From Bordetella holmesii ATCC 51541 (GTDB lineage Bacteria > Pseudomonadota > Gammaproteobacteria > Burkholderiales > Burkholderiaceae_B), in assembly GCA_000612485.1 (NCBI GenBank), contig CP007494.1, positions 3,348,001 to 3,412,000 on the forward strand: a stretch of DNA of 64,000 nucleotides, given 5' to 3'. Numbering within the stretch: position 1 is the stretch's first letter; each line of letters opens with the position of its first letter. This document shows positions 55,744 to 64,000 of this stretch, piece after piece. The notes beneath the pieces were generated by a model. It made no database searches, was not told the DNA's origin, and saw only the letters and a program-made list of their open reading frames with translations. The translations under genes were made by a program, and so were the position numbers.

Positions 55744-57102
55744 ATGACCCTCTCTCCTAGCGCTGCCCTGGCCACGTTCGCCAGCCAACTCCGTTACGAA
55801 GACATCCCTGCGCCGGTACTGCGGCGCGCCGAGGACCTGCTGCTGGATACCCTGGCATCGATTCTGGCCGGCGCCAGTGCGCGCCCGGTGCAAATCATGG
55901 CCGACTATGCTCAGACCATGGGTCCGGCTGACGGCCCCTCGGAGATCCTGGTGAACCGCCGCCGCAGCACGCCGCTTTTTGCGGCGATGGTCAACGCCGC
56001 CTCCGCACACGTGGTCGAACAGGACGATGTACACAACGGCTCCGTCTTTCATCCCGCAGCGGTAATCTTTCCGCCGGCGCTGGCCGTGGCTCAGGCACTG
56101 GGCCTGTCCGGCAAAGACCTGCTGACCGCTGCGGTTGCCGGCTATGAAGTCGGCATCCGGATCGGCGAATTCCTCGGCCGCTCGCACTACAAGATCTTCC
56201 ATACAACGGCAACTGTAGGTACGCTGGCTGCTGCTGTCACGGTCGGGCGCCTGCTGCGCCTGGACCCTGAGGCCATGCTCAATGCCTTGGGTTCGGCGGG
56301 CACGCAATCTGCCGGCCTGTGGGAGTTCCTGCGCGACGCGGCGGATTCAAAACAATTGCACACCGCGCATGCCGTGGCCGCCGGCATCACTGCGGCCTAT
56401 CTGGCTCGCGATGGATTTACGGGCGCGCGTCAGATCTTCGAAGGCCCTCAAGGCCTGGCTGCCGGCATGTCCAGCGACGCCGACCGCAAGCGTCTCACGG
56501 ACCGCCTGGGTCAACGCTGGGCCCTCGCCGAAACCTCCTTCAAGTATCACGCATCCTGCCGCCACACGCATCCGGCCGCCGACGCCCTGCAGGCCGTCAT
56601 GCGCGACAACCACCTCCAGGCCAGCGATATCGCCAGCATCGAAGCCCTGGTTCATCAGGGTGCGCTCGACGTGCTGGGCCCGGTTACTCATCCCGCCACC
56701 GTTCACCAGTCAAAGTTCTCGATGGGCACCGTGCTCGGGTTGATCGCGCTCAAAGGGCGTGCTGGACTGGCCGAATTCGACGCCGCTCTGGAAGACCCTG
56801 CCATGGCCTCCTGGCGCGAACGCACGATCATGACGCTGGATGAGGAGGTCGACCAGGCCTATCCGCAGCGCTGGATTGGCAAGGTCAAGGTTCGTACTAC
56901 GGACGGCCGCGAATTGACGGCCCGGGTGGACGAACCCAAGGGCGACCCGGGCAATACGCTGTCACGCGCCGAGATCGAGGCGAAGATGCGCAGCCTGGGC
57001 CAGTATGCTGGCGCTGCACGCCCCGAAGAGTTGCAGCGTCTCATCGATGCCGTGTGGGGCATGGCCGAGCAAGCCAAAGTGGGCACGCTATTGCCCGCAT
57101 GA
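55744..57102 (+). CDS. MmgE/PrpD family protein
   Basis: Member of the 2-methylcitrate dehydratase/immunoresponsive-gene fold, 452 residues. Landmarks are 'EDLLLDTLASILAG' near residue 30, 'AASAHVVEQDDVHNGSVFHPAAVIFPPALA' near 85, 'HTTATVGTLAAAV' near 155 and 'FKYHASCRHTHPAADAL' near 265. True PrpD is only one member of the family. Next to acyl-CoA dehydrogenase and LysR genes without prpBC, a different dehydratase or isomerase role in acid catabolism is more likely. Confidence 0.88.
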   Translation: MTLSPSAALATFASQLRYEDIPAPVLRRAEDLLLDTLASILAGASARPVQIMADYAQTMGPADGPSEILVNRRRSTPLFAAMVNAASAHVVEQDDVHNGSVFHPAAVIFPPALAVAQALGLSGKDLLTAAVAGYEVGIRIGEFLGRSHYKIFHTTATVGTLAAAVTVGRLLRLDPEAMLNALGSAGTQSAGLWEFLRDAADSKQLHTAHAVAAGITAAYLARDGFTGARQIFEGPQGLAAGMSSDADRKRLTDRLGQRWALAETSFKYHASCRHTHPAADALQAVMRDNHLQASDIASIEALVHQGALDVLGPVTHPATVHQSKFSMGTVLGLIALKGRAGLAEFDAALEDPAMASWRERTIMTLDEEVDQAYPQRWIGKVKVRTTDGRELTARVDEPKGDPGNTLSRAEIEAKMRSLGQYAGAARPEELQRLIDAVWGMAEQAKVGTLLPA

Positions 57103-57115
57103 CAGATAGGCAGGC

Positions 57116-57520
57116 TCAGGAAAAGCGCAATGCTTGCGGTGCAACGTCGGGCTGCCGGCTGAGCTGGTAGCCCAACCACAGGCTTTGCGCGATACGTTCG
57201 GCCATCGCCAGGGCCTGCGTGGCCATCGCCTGATTGGGTTGTGCCCGGGCCGTTGCACGAAATAACGCCAACCAATGCTCGAAGAGCTCGGCGCTCAAAT
57301 CCGGCAGCGCGATGTGCTTAGGCATGGGCGTGCCGCTAAAGCGCCGGGTGCGCAGCAAGATGGCCGACCAGAAGTCCGTCAACTTGCTCAAATGGGCGTC
57401 CCAATCATCAATGTGAGCATTGAAAATTGGGCCCAACCTCGCATCTGCGCGTACGCGCGCATAAAACTCATGCACCAGAGTCTGGATTTCTTCTTCCGTG
57501 CAAAGCGGTGTTTGCGACAT
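57116..57520 (-). CDS. Group III truncated hemoglobin
   Basis: Small heme protein of 134 residues from the ATG at 57520 (MSQTPLCTEEEIQTLVHEFYARVRAD). 'LVHEFYARVRADARLGPIFNAHI', 'LTDFWSAILLRTRRFSGTPMPKH' and the proximal-histidine segment 'LFEHWLALFRATA' fit the group III (ctb/trHbP) globins. A role in oxygen or nitric-oxide chemistry is known for relatives but not shown here. It converges on the MmgE/PrpD gene. Confidence 0.88.
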   Translation of the reverse strand: MSQTPLCTEEEIQTLVHEFYARVRADARLGPIFNAHIDDWDAHLSKLTDFWSAILLRTRRFSGTPMPKHIALPDLSAELFEHWLALFRATARAQPNQAMATQALAMAERIAQSLWLGYQLSRQPDVAPQALRFS

Positions 57521-57607
57521 GGCGGTAGATGACAACGAGTTCCGAACGCTTCAATAGTAGCGCTGTAGCGGGCCGGGCGCCCGGCCTCCCGTTACCGCCG
57601 CCGGCGC

Positions 57608-58360
57608 CTAGCTACGGGCCGCACGTTGAGCCATCACCAGTTGTGCAACCCCACCTTCGGCCAGCCCCAGCATGGTGTCTAGCTGCGCCCGTGTGAAAGT
57701 TGCCTCCTCGCCCGTTCCCTGCACTTCCACGAAAGCGCCAGCGCCCGTCATGACGACATTGACGTCCGCTTCGCAGGCAGAGTCTTCCTCGTAGTTGAGG
57801 TCCAGAACCGCGCGCCCGCCCACCAGACCGACGGACACGGCGGCGACGTGATCACGGATGGGGTTTTGCGTTAACTGGCCGCGCTCTATCAGCAATGCCA
57901 CGGCGTCGGCTGTCGCGACCCAGGCACCGGTAATGCTGGCGCAGCGCGTGCCGCCATCGGCTTGCAGGACATCGCAATCCAGGTGCAGGGTGCGCTCTCC
58001 CAGCAACTTCAGGTCGACCACCGCACGCAAGGAGCGGCCAATCAGGCGCTGAATCTCCTGCGTACGGCCGCTTTGCTTGCCACGCGCGGCTTCCCGGTCG
58101 CCGCGGGTGTGCGTGGCGCGGGGCAGCATGCCGTACTCAGCCGTAACCCAGCCCTCTCCTTTGCCCTTCAAAAAGGGCGGTACCTTGTCCAGCACACTGG
58201 CCGTGCAGAGCACCTGGGTGTTGCCCGCCACCACCAGCACCGATCCTTCGGCATAACGGGTAAAACCGCGCTGCAAATGGAACGGCCGCAAGGCATCAAC
58301 GGCGCGGCCATCGGGACGGGCAAAGGTATCGGGTGAGGTCAAGGCAAACTCCAGAATCAT
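57608..58360 (-). CDS. rph: Ribonuclease PH
   Basis: Phosphorolytic 3'-5' exoribonuclease trimming tRNA 3' ends. The ATG at 58360 gives 250 residues; one codon upstream is a TTG. '[29 protein letters not shown]' at the start and '[32 protein letters not shown]' near residue 88 are diagnostic. '[23 protein letters not shown]' carries active-site residues, and '[19 protein letters not shown]' lies near 180. It is divergent from yicC; rdgB-hemW, often adjacent, is 9 kb away. Confidence 0.96.
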   Translation of the reverse strand: MILEFALTSPDTFARPDGRAVDALRPFHLQRGFTRYAEGSVLVVAGNTQVLCTASVLDKVPPFLKGKGEGWVTAEYGMLPRATHTRGDREAARGKQSGRTQEIQRLIGRSLRAVVDLKLLGERTLHLDCDVLQADGGTRCASITGAWVATADAVALLIERGQLTQNPIRDHVAAVSVGLVGGRAVLDLNYEEDSACEADVNVVMTGAGAFVEVQGTGEEATFTRAQLDTMLGLAEGGVAQLVMAQRAARS

Positions 58361-58477
58361 CAACAGGCGTGCATAGGGATGGATGGATTGTACGTGCGCC
58401 CTCGGGCTCTTCGGTTATTCTGCGGGCACAATCCCGCGCTTTAGGGCTTTCGCCCGGCATTTCCAGGAATATCCATC

Positions 58478-59410
58478 ATGATTCGCAGCATGACCGCGTT
58501 TGGCAACGCCCGCGTCGATCTCGAACAAGGCTCGCTCGCTCTTGAGCTGCGCAGCGTCAACAGCCGTTTTCTCGACCTGCACTTCCGTCTGCCTGACGAA
58601 CTGCGGCACGCCGAGACGCCGCTGCGTGAGCTGCTAACCGGCCAATTGGCACGTGGCAAGGTAGAGGTCCGGGTAAGCTTCACCCGCAATGCCACGGCTG
58701 AAGTCACCCAACTCGATCCGCAATGGCTGGGCCAATTGGCCGACCAACTGCAGGCCGCACGGCGCATCCTGCCTGAAGTCAGCGCCCCCCGCCTGGTCGA
58801 ACTGTTCAACTGGCCCGGACAACGCATCAACGATGCCCTTGACCCGCAAATCTGGGGGGCGGCGTGCGTCCGCGCCGCTCAACAGGCACTGACTCAACTG
58901 CAGGACGGCCGAGCCCGCGAGGGCGAGCGCCTGGCTCAGGTAATGCGAGACTGCGCCGACGGCGTAGGCCGCATCGTTGAGCTGGTCGAAAGTCACCTGC
59001 CGCAATTGCTGGCAGACCATCGCGACAAGCTCGCAACCAAACTGCGGGAAAGCCTTGAGGCGGCCTTTCCGGGCGGCTTCGCTCACATCAGCGGCGCCGA
59101 GTTGACCGAGCGCGTAGCACAGGAGGCCGGACTGTTCGCGATGCGTATCGATGTGGCCGAAGAGCTTGCCCGGCTGCGTTCCCATCTCGAAGAACTCCGC
59201 CATTTGTTCAGCGAGGGTGCAGGCAAGGCAAGCGGCAAAGGCAGCGCCAAGGGCAGCGCGGGCAAACGTCTGGACTTCCTGTTTCAGGAGATGAACCGCG
59301 AGGCCAATACGCTCGGATCCAAGGCCGGCAGCCTGGAAGTCACCCGCGCCGCCATGGATCTGAAGCTGCTTATCGAACAAATGCGCGAGCAGGCGCAGAA
59401 CATCGAATAA
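58478..59410 (+). CDS. yicC: YicC family protein (putative endoribonuclease)
   Basis: Conserved protein of 310 residues with the N-terminal signature 'MIRSMTAFGNARVDLEQGSLALELRSVNSRFLDLHFRLP' and the C-terminal 'GKRLDFLFQEMNREANTLGSKA' core. E. coli YicC has been described as an endoribonuclease. A Gly/Ser/Lys/Ala-rich insert of about 20 residues ('GKASGKGSAKGSAGK', near 248) extends a loop just before the C-terminal signature. Confidence 0.93.
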   Translation: MIRSMTAFGNARVDLEQGSLALELRSVNSRFLDLHFRLPDELRHAETPLRELLTGQLARGKVEVRVSFTRNATAEVTQLDPQWLGQLADQLQAARRILPEVSAPRLVELFNWPGQRINDALDPQIWGAACVRAAQQALTQLQDGRAREGERLAQVMRDCADGVGRIVELVESHLPQLLADHRDKLATKLRESLEAAFPGGFAHISGAELTERVAQEAGLFAMRIDVAEELARLRSHLEELRHLFSEGAGKASGKGSAKGSAGKRLDFLFQEMNREANTLGSKAGSLEVTRAAMDLKLLIEQMREQAQNIE

Positions 59411-59417
59411 AGCATTC

Positions 59418-59453
59418 GCGGAGCAGGCCTGGCTCGCGCCAGGCGTGCTCCGC
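59418..59453. terminator. Hairpin terminator between yicC and the ParB-like lipoprotein gene
   Basis: Sixteen-base arms with one mismatch (59418-59433 and 59438-59453) enclose a TCGC loop, eight bases after the yicC stop. A second GC hairpin (around 59464-59482, GGCAGGCG/CGCCTGCC) follows towards the convergent gene. No long T-run is present. Confidence 0.6.
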
Positions 59454-59492
59454 GCCGTCTGACAGGCAGGCGCTACGCCTGCCCGTGCCTGT

Positions 59493-60800
59493 TTACCAAC
59501 CCCAGCAGGTACCGGCGGCCGGCCGGCCGCAATTGCGGTAGTTGACGGCAAACCAGAGCTTGCCCGCGCCACGCGGAGAAAGATCTGACTTCGCGTCGTT
59601 ACGCGGTAACTCCTCGAGCGTATCGCGAGCGGTCTTGGTGGGTGTGCCGCTATCGGCGTTGGGCACCAGTTTCACACGACCCAACCGTGCCGCCGTGCGA
59701 TCGCCATAGACCACGTCGGCATCGGCCAGCGCCGTCATGCGCAACGAAGCCTCGCGTGCCATGGCCGCGTAGCTGGTCGCGCTGTCTGCACGCGACAGAT
59801 CTTTCTTCAGTGTGCTGACAGCGAGAATATCGGCAGCGGCGGCGGGTGCCTTCAGATTGAACGCCGACATGGGCTGCAGGCGCCCGGCCTCGGTCTCTTT
59901 GCGCAACCAGTCGCCCCACAAGAATTCCGCGAACTCTGGCAAGCCGCTATTGGTGTAGCCGATATCTCGTGTGAAGTAGACCAGTGAGCGATAGGGGTCT
60001 TCCTGCATCCCGCCGGCCTCGTTCGCGTTGGCCAGGCCCAGGCGCGTGGGCAATTGATCGACCGTAATGGCCTGATTGTTGCCATCGCGCAGCCAGGCTC
60101 GACCTTCATCGACCATTCGTTGCCAGAACGCCGCGCTGCTGGTCATATCGCTGTAATTGGCATCGACTTTGACCCAGACCTTGAGTTTGGGGCCGCCATC
60201 GGCGATCTCGCGCAATGACGAGAAGGAGTGGTGCCCGTCCGTGAGATACAGATTGCCATCCCATCCCACTACGACCGTCTTCATTGCATCGGCATTGGTG
60301 CCCGGGGCATCCTTGCAGGCAAACGTCGTGGCGTCGTCCAGGCGCGCGGCGCTCGCTTCGGCGATGGTCTGGAAATCCTGAGCGCGCGACGTCTGGCCCG
60401 TGTCTTCGCAATAATCGTCGAACTTCTTGCCGACGGTGCGGTTCAAGTAGTCCAGCATTTGCGTGGCGTTGGCCTGCCAGGTGGACCGGTTGAAATCTCC
60501 CTGCCAACGGCCAAGCTTGTAGTAGATCTGGTCGTAACCGATGGCGGCCTGTGTGGGCAGCAACTCTTCGATACGCACGGCAATCACGTCACCGGCTTTG
60601 GCGTCCAGATAGACGGTGTTGCGCGTCGGCTCCGTGCTGGCCGGCGGAGTCTGTTCGGGAGCCGTCTGTGGTGGCGTCGTGCTCACCTGCTCATCATCGT
60701 CGTCGCCACCGCCGTTGCAACCGGCCAGTACCAAGGGCAAGGCCAGCGCGGCCATCCAGCGGCGATACTGCATCCCCATACGCGATTTCGCGGCTTGCAT
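59493..60800 (-). CDS. Lipoprotein with ParB/Srx-like domain
   Basis: A predicted lipoprotein of 435 residues from the ATG at 60800, preceded by AGGGAG. A basic start and hydrophobic stretch end in the lipobox LVLAGC, then an acidic and Pro/Thr-rich linker. The central domain has 'VIAVRIEELLPTQAAIGYDQIYYKLGRW' near residue 80 and 'NLYLTDGHHSFSSLREI' near 190. These match the ParB-like nuclease family usually called ParBc_2, in which an E...DGHH(S) set forms a nucleotide-binding or catalytic site. Location outside the cytoplasm makes a chromosome-partition role impossible. The substrate is unknown. The cysteine-containing C-terminus is otherwise unremarkable. Confidence 0.78.
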   Translation of the reverse strand: MQAAKSRMGMQYRRWMAALALPLVLAGCNGGGDDDDEQVSTTPPQTAPEQTPPASTEPTRNTVYLDAKAGDVIAVRIEELLPTQAAIGYDQIYYKLGRWQGDFNRSTWQANATQMLDYLNRTVGKKFDDYCEDTGQTSRAQDFQTIAEASAARLDDATTFACKDAPGTNADAMKTVVVGWDGNLYLTDGHHSFSSLREIADGGPKLKVWVKVDANYSDMTSSAAFWQRMVDEGRAWLRDGNNQAITVDQLPTRLGLANANEAGGMQEDPYRSLVYFTRDIGYTNSGLPEFAEFLWGDWLRKETEAGRLQPMSAFNLKAPAAAADILAVSTLKKDLSRADSATSYAAMAREASLRMTALADADVVYGDRTAARLGRVKLVPNADSGTPTKTARDTLEELPRNDAKSDLSPRGAGKLWFAVNYRNCGRPAAGTCWGW

Positions 60801-60871
60801 GTCAAACTCCCTACAGATGAAAAGCCGCGAGTATGGCTACGCAGTGTTACAGGTGCATGGATGACGTCCGC

Positions 60872-62362
60872 TTACTGAAAGGCCGTCTCGGTAAAGGAGC
60901 GCAGCTTGCGCGAATGCAGCCTTTCCGGAGCCATTTCACTCAGAATTTCCAGGGCGCGAATACCGATTTCCAGATGCTGATTGACTTGCCTGCGATAGAA
61001 GGCGCTGGCCATGCCGGGCAACTTGAGCTCGCCATGCAAGGGTTTATCCGACACGCAAAGCAGGGTCCCGTATGGCACGCGAAATCGGAACCCATTGGCC
61101 GCCACCGTGGCGGATTCCATGTCAAGCGCAATGGCACGTGACTGCGCGAACCGCTCCACCAATTCGCCCTGGTCGCGCAGCTCCCAATTGCGATTGTCGA
61201 TAGTCGCCACGGTTCCCGTGCGCATGATGCGTTTGAGGTCCCAGCCTGACAGGCCCGCGACTTCCTGGACGGCTTGTTCCAGCGCAACCTGCACCTCTGC
61301 CAGCGGCGGCACGGGCACCCAGGCCGGCAGATCGGCATCGAGCACATGATCGTCGCGCACATAGCCGTGAGCCAATACGTAATCCCCCAGGTGCTGCGAA
61401 TCCCGCAGACCCGCACAGTGGCCGAGCATCAGCCAGGCGTGGGGCCGCAACACGGCGATATGGTCCGTGATGGTCTTGGCGTTTGACGGTCCCACGCCCA
61501 TATTGACCAACGTAATACCGGAGTGATCGGGCCGCACCAGATGGTAGGCCGGCATCTGGGGCAGCCTTTGCCCAGCATCCGCCGTCGCCGTGGTTTCACC
61601 GCGCCGGGTGATGCGGTTGCCCGGTTCGATCAGCGCCTCGTAGTCGCCGCGCCCTTCTGCCATCATGGCTCGGGCCCGCGCGCAGAATTCGTCCACATAA
61701 AACTGGTAGTTCGTGAAAAGCACGAAATTCTGAAAGTGCGAAGGCGCGGTCGCGGTGTAATGCTGCAGCCGGTGCAAGGAGTAATCCACGCGCGTGGCGG
61801 TAAATGGTGCCAAAGGATGGGGTTCACCCTCCCGTCCGCGCCAGGAGCCGTTGACGATCGCGTCGTCAGTCACCGCCAGATCGGGCACATCGAACAGATC
61901 GCGCAAGGGCCGGCGCAGGCTGTCCAGATGCTCTCCCTCGACGTAGGTGCCCTCCGGAAATGCAAAATGCAAGGGTATGGGCGTGTCGGACTCCCCTATT
62001 TCCACCGGGACGCCATGATTCTGGAGCAACAGGCCAATCTGCTCAGTCAGATAGTCGGTAAACAGCCCAGGCTGTGTGACGGTTGTCTGGTAGCAGCCAG
62101 GCTCTGCCACATGGCCGTACGACAGCCGGGAGTCTATCGGGTCGTAGGTTTGCACGGATATCCGCAAGGCGGGGTAGCAGGCACGCACACGCCCGCTTAC
62201 ATTGCGCCCATGCAGCACGTCCTGAAATGCCTGGCGCAGAAATGCCGTATTGCGGTCGTAAATCTGTGTCAGCCGCTCGACGGCGGCGCGCGCATCGTCA
62301 AAACGTTCAAACGGGATGGGCTCCGGACGATAGAGGTTGGCTGCTGAATACACTGCACTCAT
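60872..62362 (-). CDS. amn: AMP nucleosidase
   Basis: Hydrolyses AMP to adenine and ribose-5-phosphate and so regulates adenylate pools. The ATG at 62362 (MSAVYSAANLYRPEPIPFERFDDA) gives 496 residues. The N-terminal domain carries 'RACYPALRISVQTYDPIDSRLSYGHV'. The C-terminal phosphorylase-like domain has 'ITLVNMGVGPSNAKTITDHIAVLRPHAWLMLGHCAGLR' near 300 and 'ALDMESATVAANGFRFRVPYGTLLCVSDKPLHGELK' near 425, all characteristic of Amn. Confidence 0.94.
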   Translation of the reverse strand: MSAVYSAANLYRPEPIPFERFDDARAAVERLTQIYDRNTAFLRQAFQDVLHGRNVSGRVRACYPALRISVQTYDPIDSRLSYGHVAEPGCYQTTVTQPGLFTDYLTEQIGLLLQNHGVPVEIGESDTPIPLHFAFPEGTYVEGEHLDSLRRPLRDLFDVPDLAVTDDAIVNGSWRGREGEPHPLAPFTATRVDYSLHRLQHYTATAPSHFQNFVLFTNYQFYVDEFCARARAMMAEGRGDYEALIEPGNRITRRGETTATADAGQRLPQMPAYHLVRPDHSGITLVNMGVGPSNAKTITDHIAVLRPHAWLMLGHCAGLRDSQHLGDYVLAHGYVRDDHVLDADLPAWVPVPPLAEVQVALEQAVQEVAGLSGWDLKRIMRTGTVATIDNRNWELRDQGELVERFAQSRAIALDMESATVAANGFRFRVPYGTLLCVSDKPLHGELKLPGMASAFYRRQVNQHLEIGIRALEILSEMAPERLHSRKLRSFTETAFQ

Positions 62363-62490
62363 TGGTCGTTTTCCCTGCTGCATCGCGGCCTGAGCGCCGC
62401 ACGTCGCCGATTATGGCGCATCCCGTACGGCGCCCCGCCCGCCCGGAGATCCAGCCGCAAGAAACATCCTGCAGCGCATCAAAAATGTAA

Positions 62491-62505
62491 TGAAATACTA
62501 TTTCA
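62491..62505. promoter_or_regulatory. Palindromic operator candidate between amn and the NlpC/P60 gene
   Basis: TGAAATA-C-TATTTCA is a perfect 7+1+7 palindrome in the 251-base divergent gap. It is 109 bases before the start at 62614. No regulator can be named. Nothing else in this gap is supportable. Confidence 0.4.
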
Positions 62506-62613
62506 GAACTATCCGCAGGCATCTGCTGTTAAGGTTTCGCTTTGCCGCCGGCTTATCCCTAGAGACACGTGCTCTGAAGCCATCCGTCCACACTTTGCTG
62601 TCCGAAGTGCCGC

Positions 62614-63198
62614 ATGACTCCTCCCACGCGAAAAGACCGCGGACAATGGTCCAGATTGTCCGCACTGCTCAGCGCCCCGCTGTTGGCGCTATGTTTAACC
62701 GGTATTGCCAGCGCGACGGTGCACACCGACGTATTGGGCAATATTCAAGGCCTGAAGCTGGCCGATGAAACCACCGTCCCCACGCTGCGTGAACGTATCG
62801 TTCAAGCCGGCCTGGATAAGATAGGTACCCCTTATAGCTGGGGCGGCGACGATCCCGTTGACGGATTCGATTGCAGCGGCCTGGCCCTGTTCGTCTTCCG
62901 CGAGACCGCGGGTATCGATCTGCCGCGCACCTCGCGCGCTCAGCGTCAGGCGGGCGACAACGTCAATCGCCGTCAATTACGTCCCGGCGACCTGGTGTTT
63001 TTCGCGACCAGCCGGCGTGGTGTGACGTCGCACGTTGGTATCTATATTGGCCAGAATCAATTCGTGCACGCGCCTTCGCGCGGCGCCAAAGTCCGCGTCG
63101 ATAAGCTCAGCAATAGCTATTGGTCCAAGCGCTACGTGGGCGCTCGCAGCTACCTAGAAAGCAATCCATCGCAATTGCTGGCCCAAAACGCCAATTAA
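62614..63198 (+). CDS. NlpC/P60-family peptidoglycan endopeptidase
   Basis: Secreted cysteine peptidase acting on cell-wall peptides, 194 residues. An N-terminal hydrophobic signal (about residues 14-34) is followed by a single NlpC/P60 domain with catalytic cysteine in 'DGFDCSGLALFVFRE' near residue 89. The histidine is in 'GVTSHVGIYIGQNQFVHAPSRGAKV' near 145, with a second histidine in FVHAPS. Relatives include Spr/MepS and NlpC. It converges on the SDR gene. Confidence 0.92.
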   Translation: MTPPTRKDRGQWSRLSALLSAPLLALCLTGIASATVHTDVLGNIQGLKLADETTVPTLRERIVQAGLDKIGTPYSWGGDDPVDGFDCSGLALFVFRETAGIDLPRTSRAQRQAGDNVNRRQLRPGDLVFFATSRRGVTSHVGIYIGQNQFVHAPSRGAKVRVDKLSNSYWSKRYVGARSYLESNPSQLLAQNAN

Positions 63199-63205
63199 CG
63201 CGCGA

Positions 63206-63230
63206 CAGGGGCGGCCTGGCCCGCCCCCTG
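63206..63230. terminator. GC-rich hairpin between NlpC/P60 and SDR genes
   Basis: Arms CAGGGGCGG (63206-63214) and CCGCCCCCTG (63221-63230, one bulged C) enclose a six-base loop. It lies between two convergent stop codons and could act for both strands, although T-runs are short. Confidence 0.55.
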
Positions 63231-63234
63231 CCCT

Positions 63235-64000
63235 TTAGCCTCGACCCACGAACGGCATATTCGTGGCCATGATCGTCATGAACTGCACGTTGGTGTCCAA
63301 GGGCAATTGCGCCATGCTCGCAACAGCCTGAGCGACGTGCGCGACGTCCATGCGGGGTTCGACCCGCGTCGACCCGTCCGCCTGAAGCACGCCCTGGGCC
63401 ATGCGTTCGGTCATGTCGGTGGCGGTATTGCCGATGTCGATCTGACCGCAAGCAATGCCATATTGCCGGCAATCCAGCGAGATCGATTTGGTCAGACCGG
63501 TCACGCCATGCTTGGTTGCCGTATAGGCAATGGAGTATGGGCGCGGTGCGTGCGACGAGATCGATCCGTTGTTGATGATGCGTCCGCCGCGCGGGCTCTG
63601 CGCCTTCATAAGGCGAATAGCGGCCTGCGCGCATAGAAACATGCCGGTCAAATTGGTGTCCACCACCGAGCGCCAGACTTCCACAGGCAGGTCTTCAATG
63701 GGAACGGCAGGCGCACTGCGCCCGGCATTATTGAACAGGACGTCGAGACGGTCATACTCGCGCTGAATTTCGTCGAACAGCGCGCGCACGTCTGACTCCT
63801 GCGTGACGTCGGTCGGCACGACCAACGCACGCACGCCATCTTCGCCGGCGGCAATACGCGTCTGCTCCAGCGGCTCTCGCCGGCGGCCGGCCAACACCAC
63901 CTTGTACCCCTGAGCCAGAAACTCCAGGGCAACGGCCCGGCCAATACCGGTACCTGCGCCAGTTACAAGCGCCACCCGTGAGCCGGGTGTGTCATTTGAC
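63235..64000 (-). CDS. Short-chain dehydrogenase/reductase (5' end at window edge)
   Basis: NAD(P)-dependent classical SDR. The cofactor motif '[19 protein letters not shown]' lies near residue 14, 'NNAGRSAPA' near 95, and the catalytic serine and YxxxK in '[21 protein letters not shown]' near 150. The frame reads ...[14 protein letters not shown] up to the last base, and base 64000 is the C of a CAT on the plus strand, so the true ATG probably lies at 64002. Only about two bases are missing. The substrate is not indicated. Confidence 0.88.
   Translation of the reverse strand, partial: SNDTPGSRVALVTGAGTGIGRAVALEFLAQGYKVVLAGRRREPLEQTRIAAGEDGVRALVVPTDVTQESDVRALFDEIQREYDRLDVLFNNAGRSAPAVPIEDLPVEVWRSVVDTNLTGMFLCAQAAIRLMKAQSPRGGRIINNGSISSHAPRPYSIAYTATKHGVTGLTKSISLDCRQYGIACGQIDIGNTATDMTERMAQGVLQADGSTRVEPRMDVAHVAQAVASMAQLPLDTNVQFMTIMATNMPFVGRG

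Overview
The window is a stretch of a betaproteobacterial chromosome, most likely from the Alcaligenaceae and probably a Bordetella. The main support is three copies of a 1306-bp ISL3-family insertion sequence whose length, 406-codon transposase and 8-bp target duplications fit IS1001 of Bordetella. By eye the base composition is about 60 % G+C, lower than I would expect for the classical bordetellae, so B. holmesii or a relative is the best guess. That species call is inference from memory. No RNA gene, CRISPR array or prophage was seen.

Layout. 1-4042: a branched-chain amino-acid ABC importer on the minus strand (livG partial, livM, livH, livJ). 4392-5770: yhhQ and proC. 5962-10448: ugpBAEC glycerol-3-phosphate importer behind a PhoB-like box. 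10470-11775: IS copy 1. 11827-12951: a second, orphan LivJ-like binding protein. 13136-13753: a small alpha/beta hydrolase. 13756-27877: a group-2 capsule-type locus with kpsMTE, a wza-like lipoprotein gene, a tviB/wbpO-like dehydrogenase, three glycosyltransferases and two paralogous proteins of unknown function carrying GSCR and DxxH motifs. 27977-32121: dps, oxyR, recG, ridA. 32258-33514: a ClC chloride channel, followed directly by IS copy 2 (33520-34825). 34880-39548: fpr and a Fur-type fbpABC iron importer. 39562-42352: two pirins and a LysR gene. 42481-46553: glnA-ntrB-ntrC with a sigma-54 promoter and NtrC sites. 46735-48587: hemW and rdgB. 48768-52148: an EAL-CBS-GGDEF protein and a chemoreceptor. 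52220-53525: IS copy 3. 53538-57520: LysR, acyl-CoA dehydrogenase, MmgE/PrpD and a truncated globin. 57608-64000: rph, yicC, a ParB-like lipoprotein, amn, an NlpC/P60 hydrolase and a partial SDR.

The strongest theme is genome decay. Seven genes are broken, six by single-base indels, mostly in or near short homopolymers, and one by a nonsense codon: tviB-like, wza-like, a capsule glycosyltransferase, fbpB, a YhaK pirin, its LysR regulator and an acyl-CoA dehydrogenase. Three of the seven lie in the capsule locus, so capsule is probably not made as the sequence stands, although kpsM, kpsT and kpsE remain open. Together with near-identical IS copies this looks like recent reductive evolution in a host-restricted lineage, unless the indels are sequencing errors.

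The three IS copies point the same way and sit in A/T homopolymer runs. Two are in the U-tract of an intrinsic terminator. They form direct repeats that could delete the 23-kb capsule-recG segment or the 18.7-kb fbp-glnA segment. The most interesting unexplained proteins are the GSCR/DxxH pair flanking the capsule genes and the lipoprotein with a ParB-like fold.
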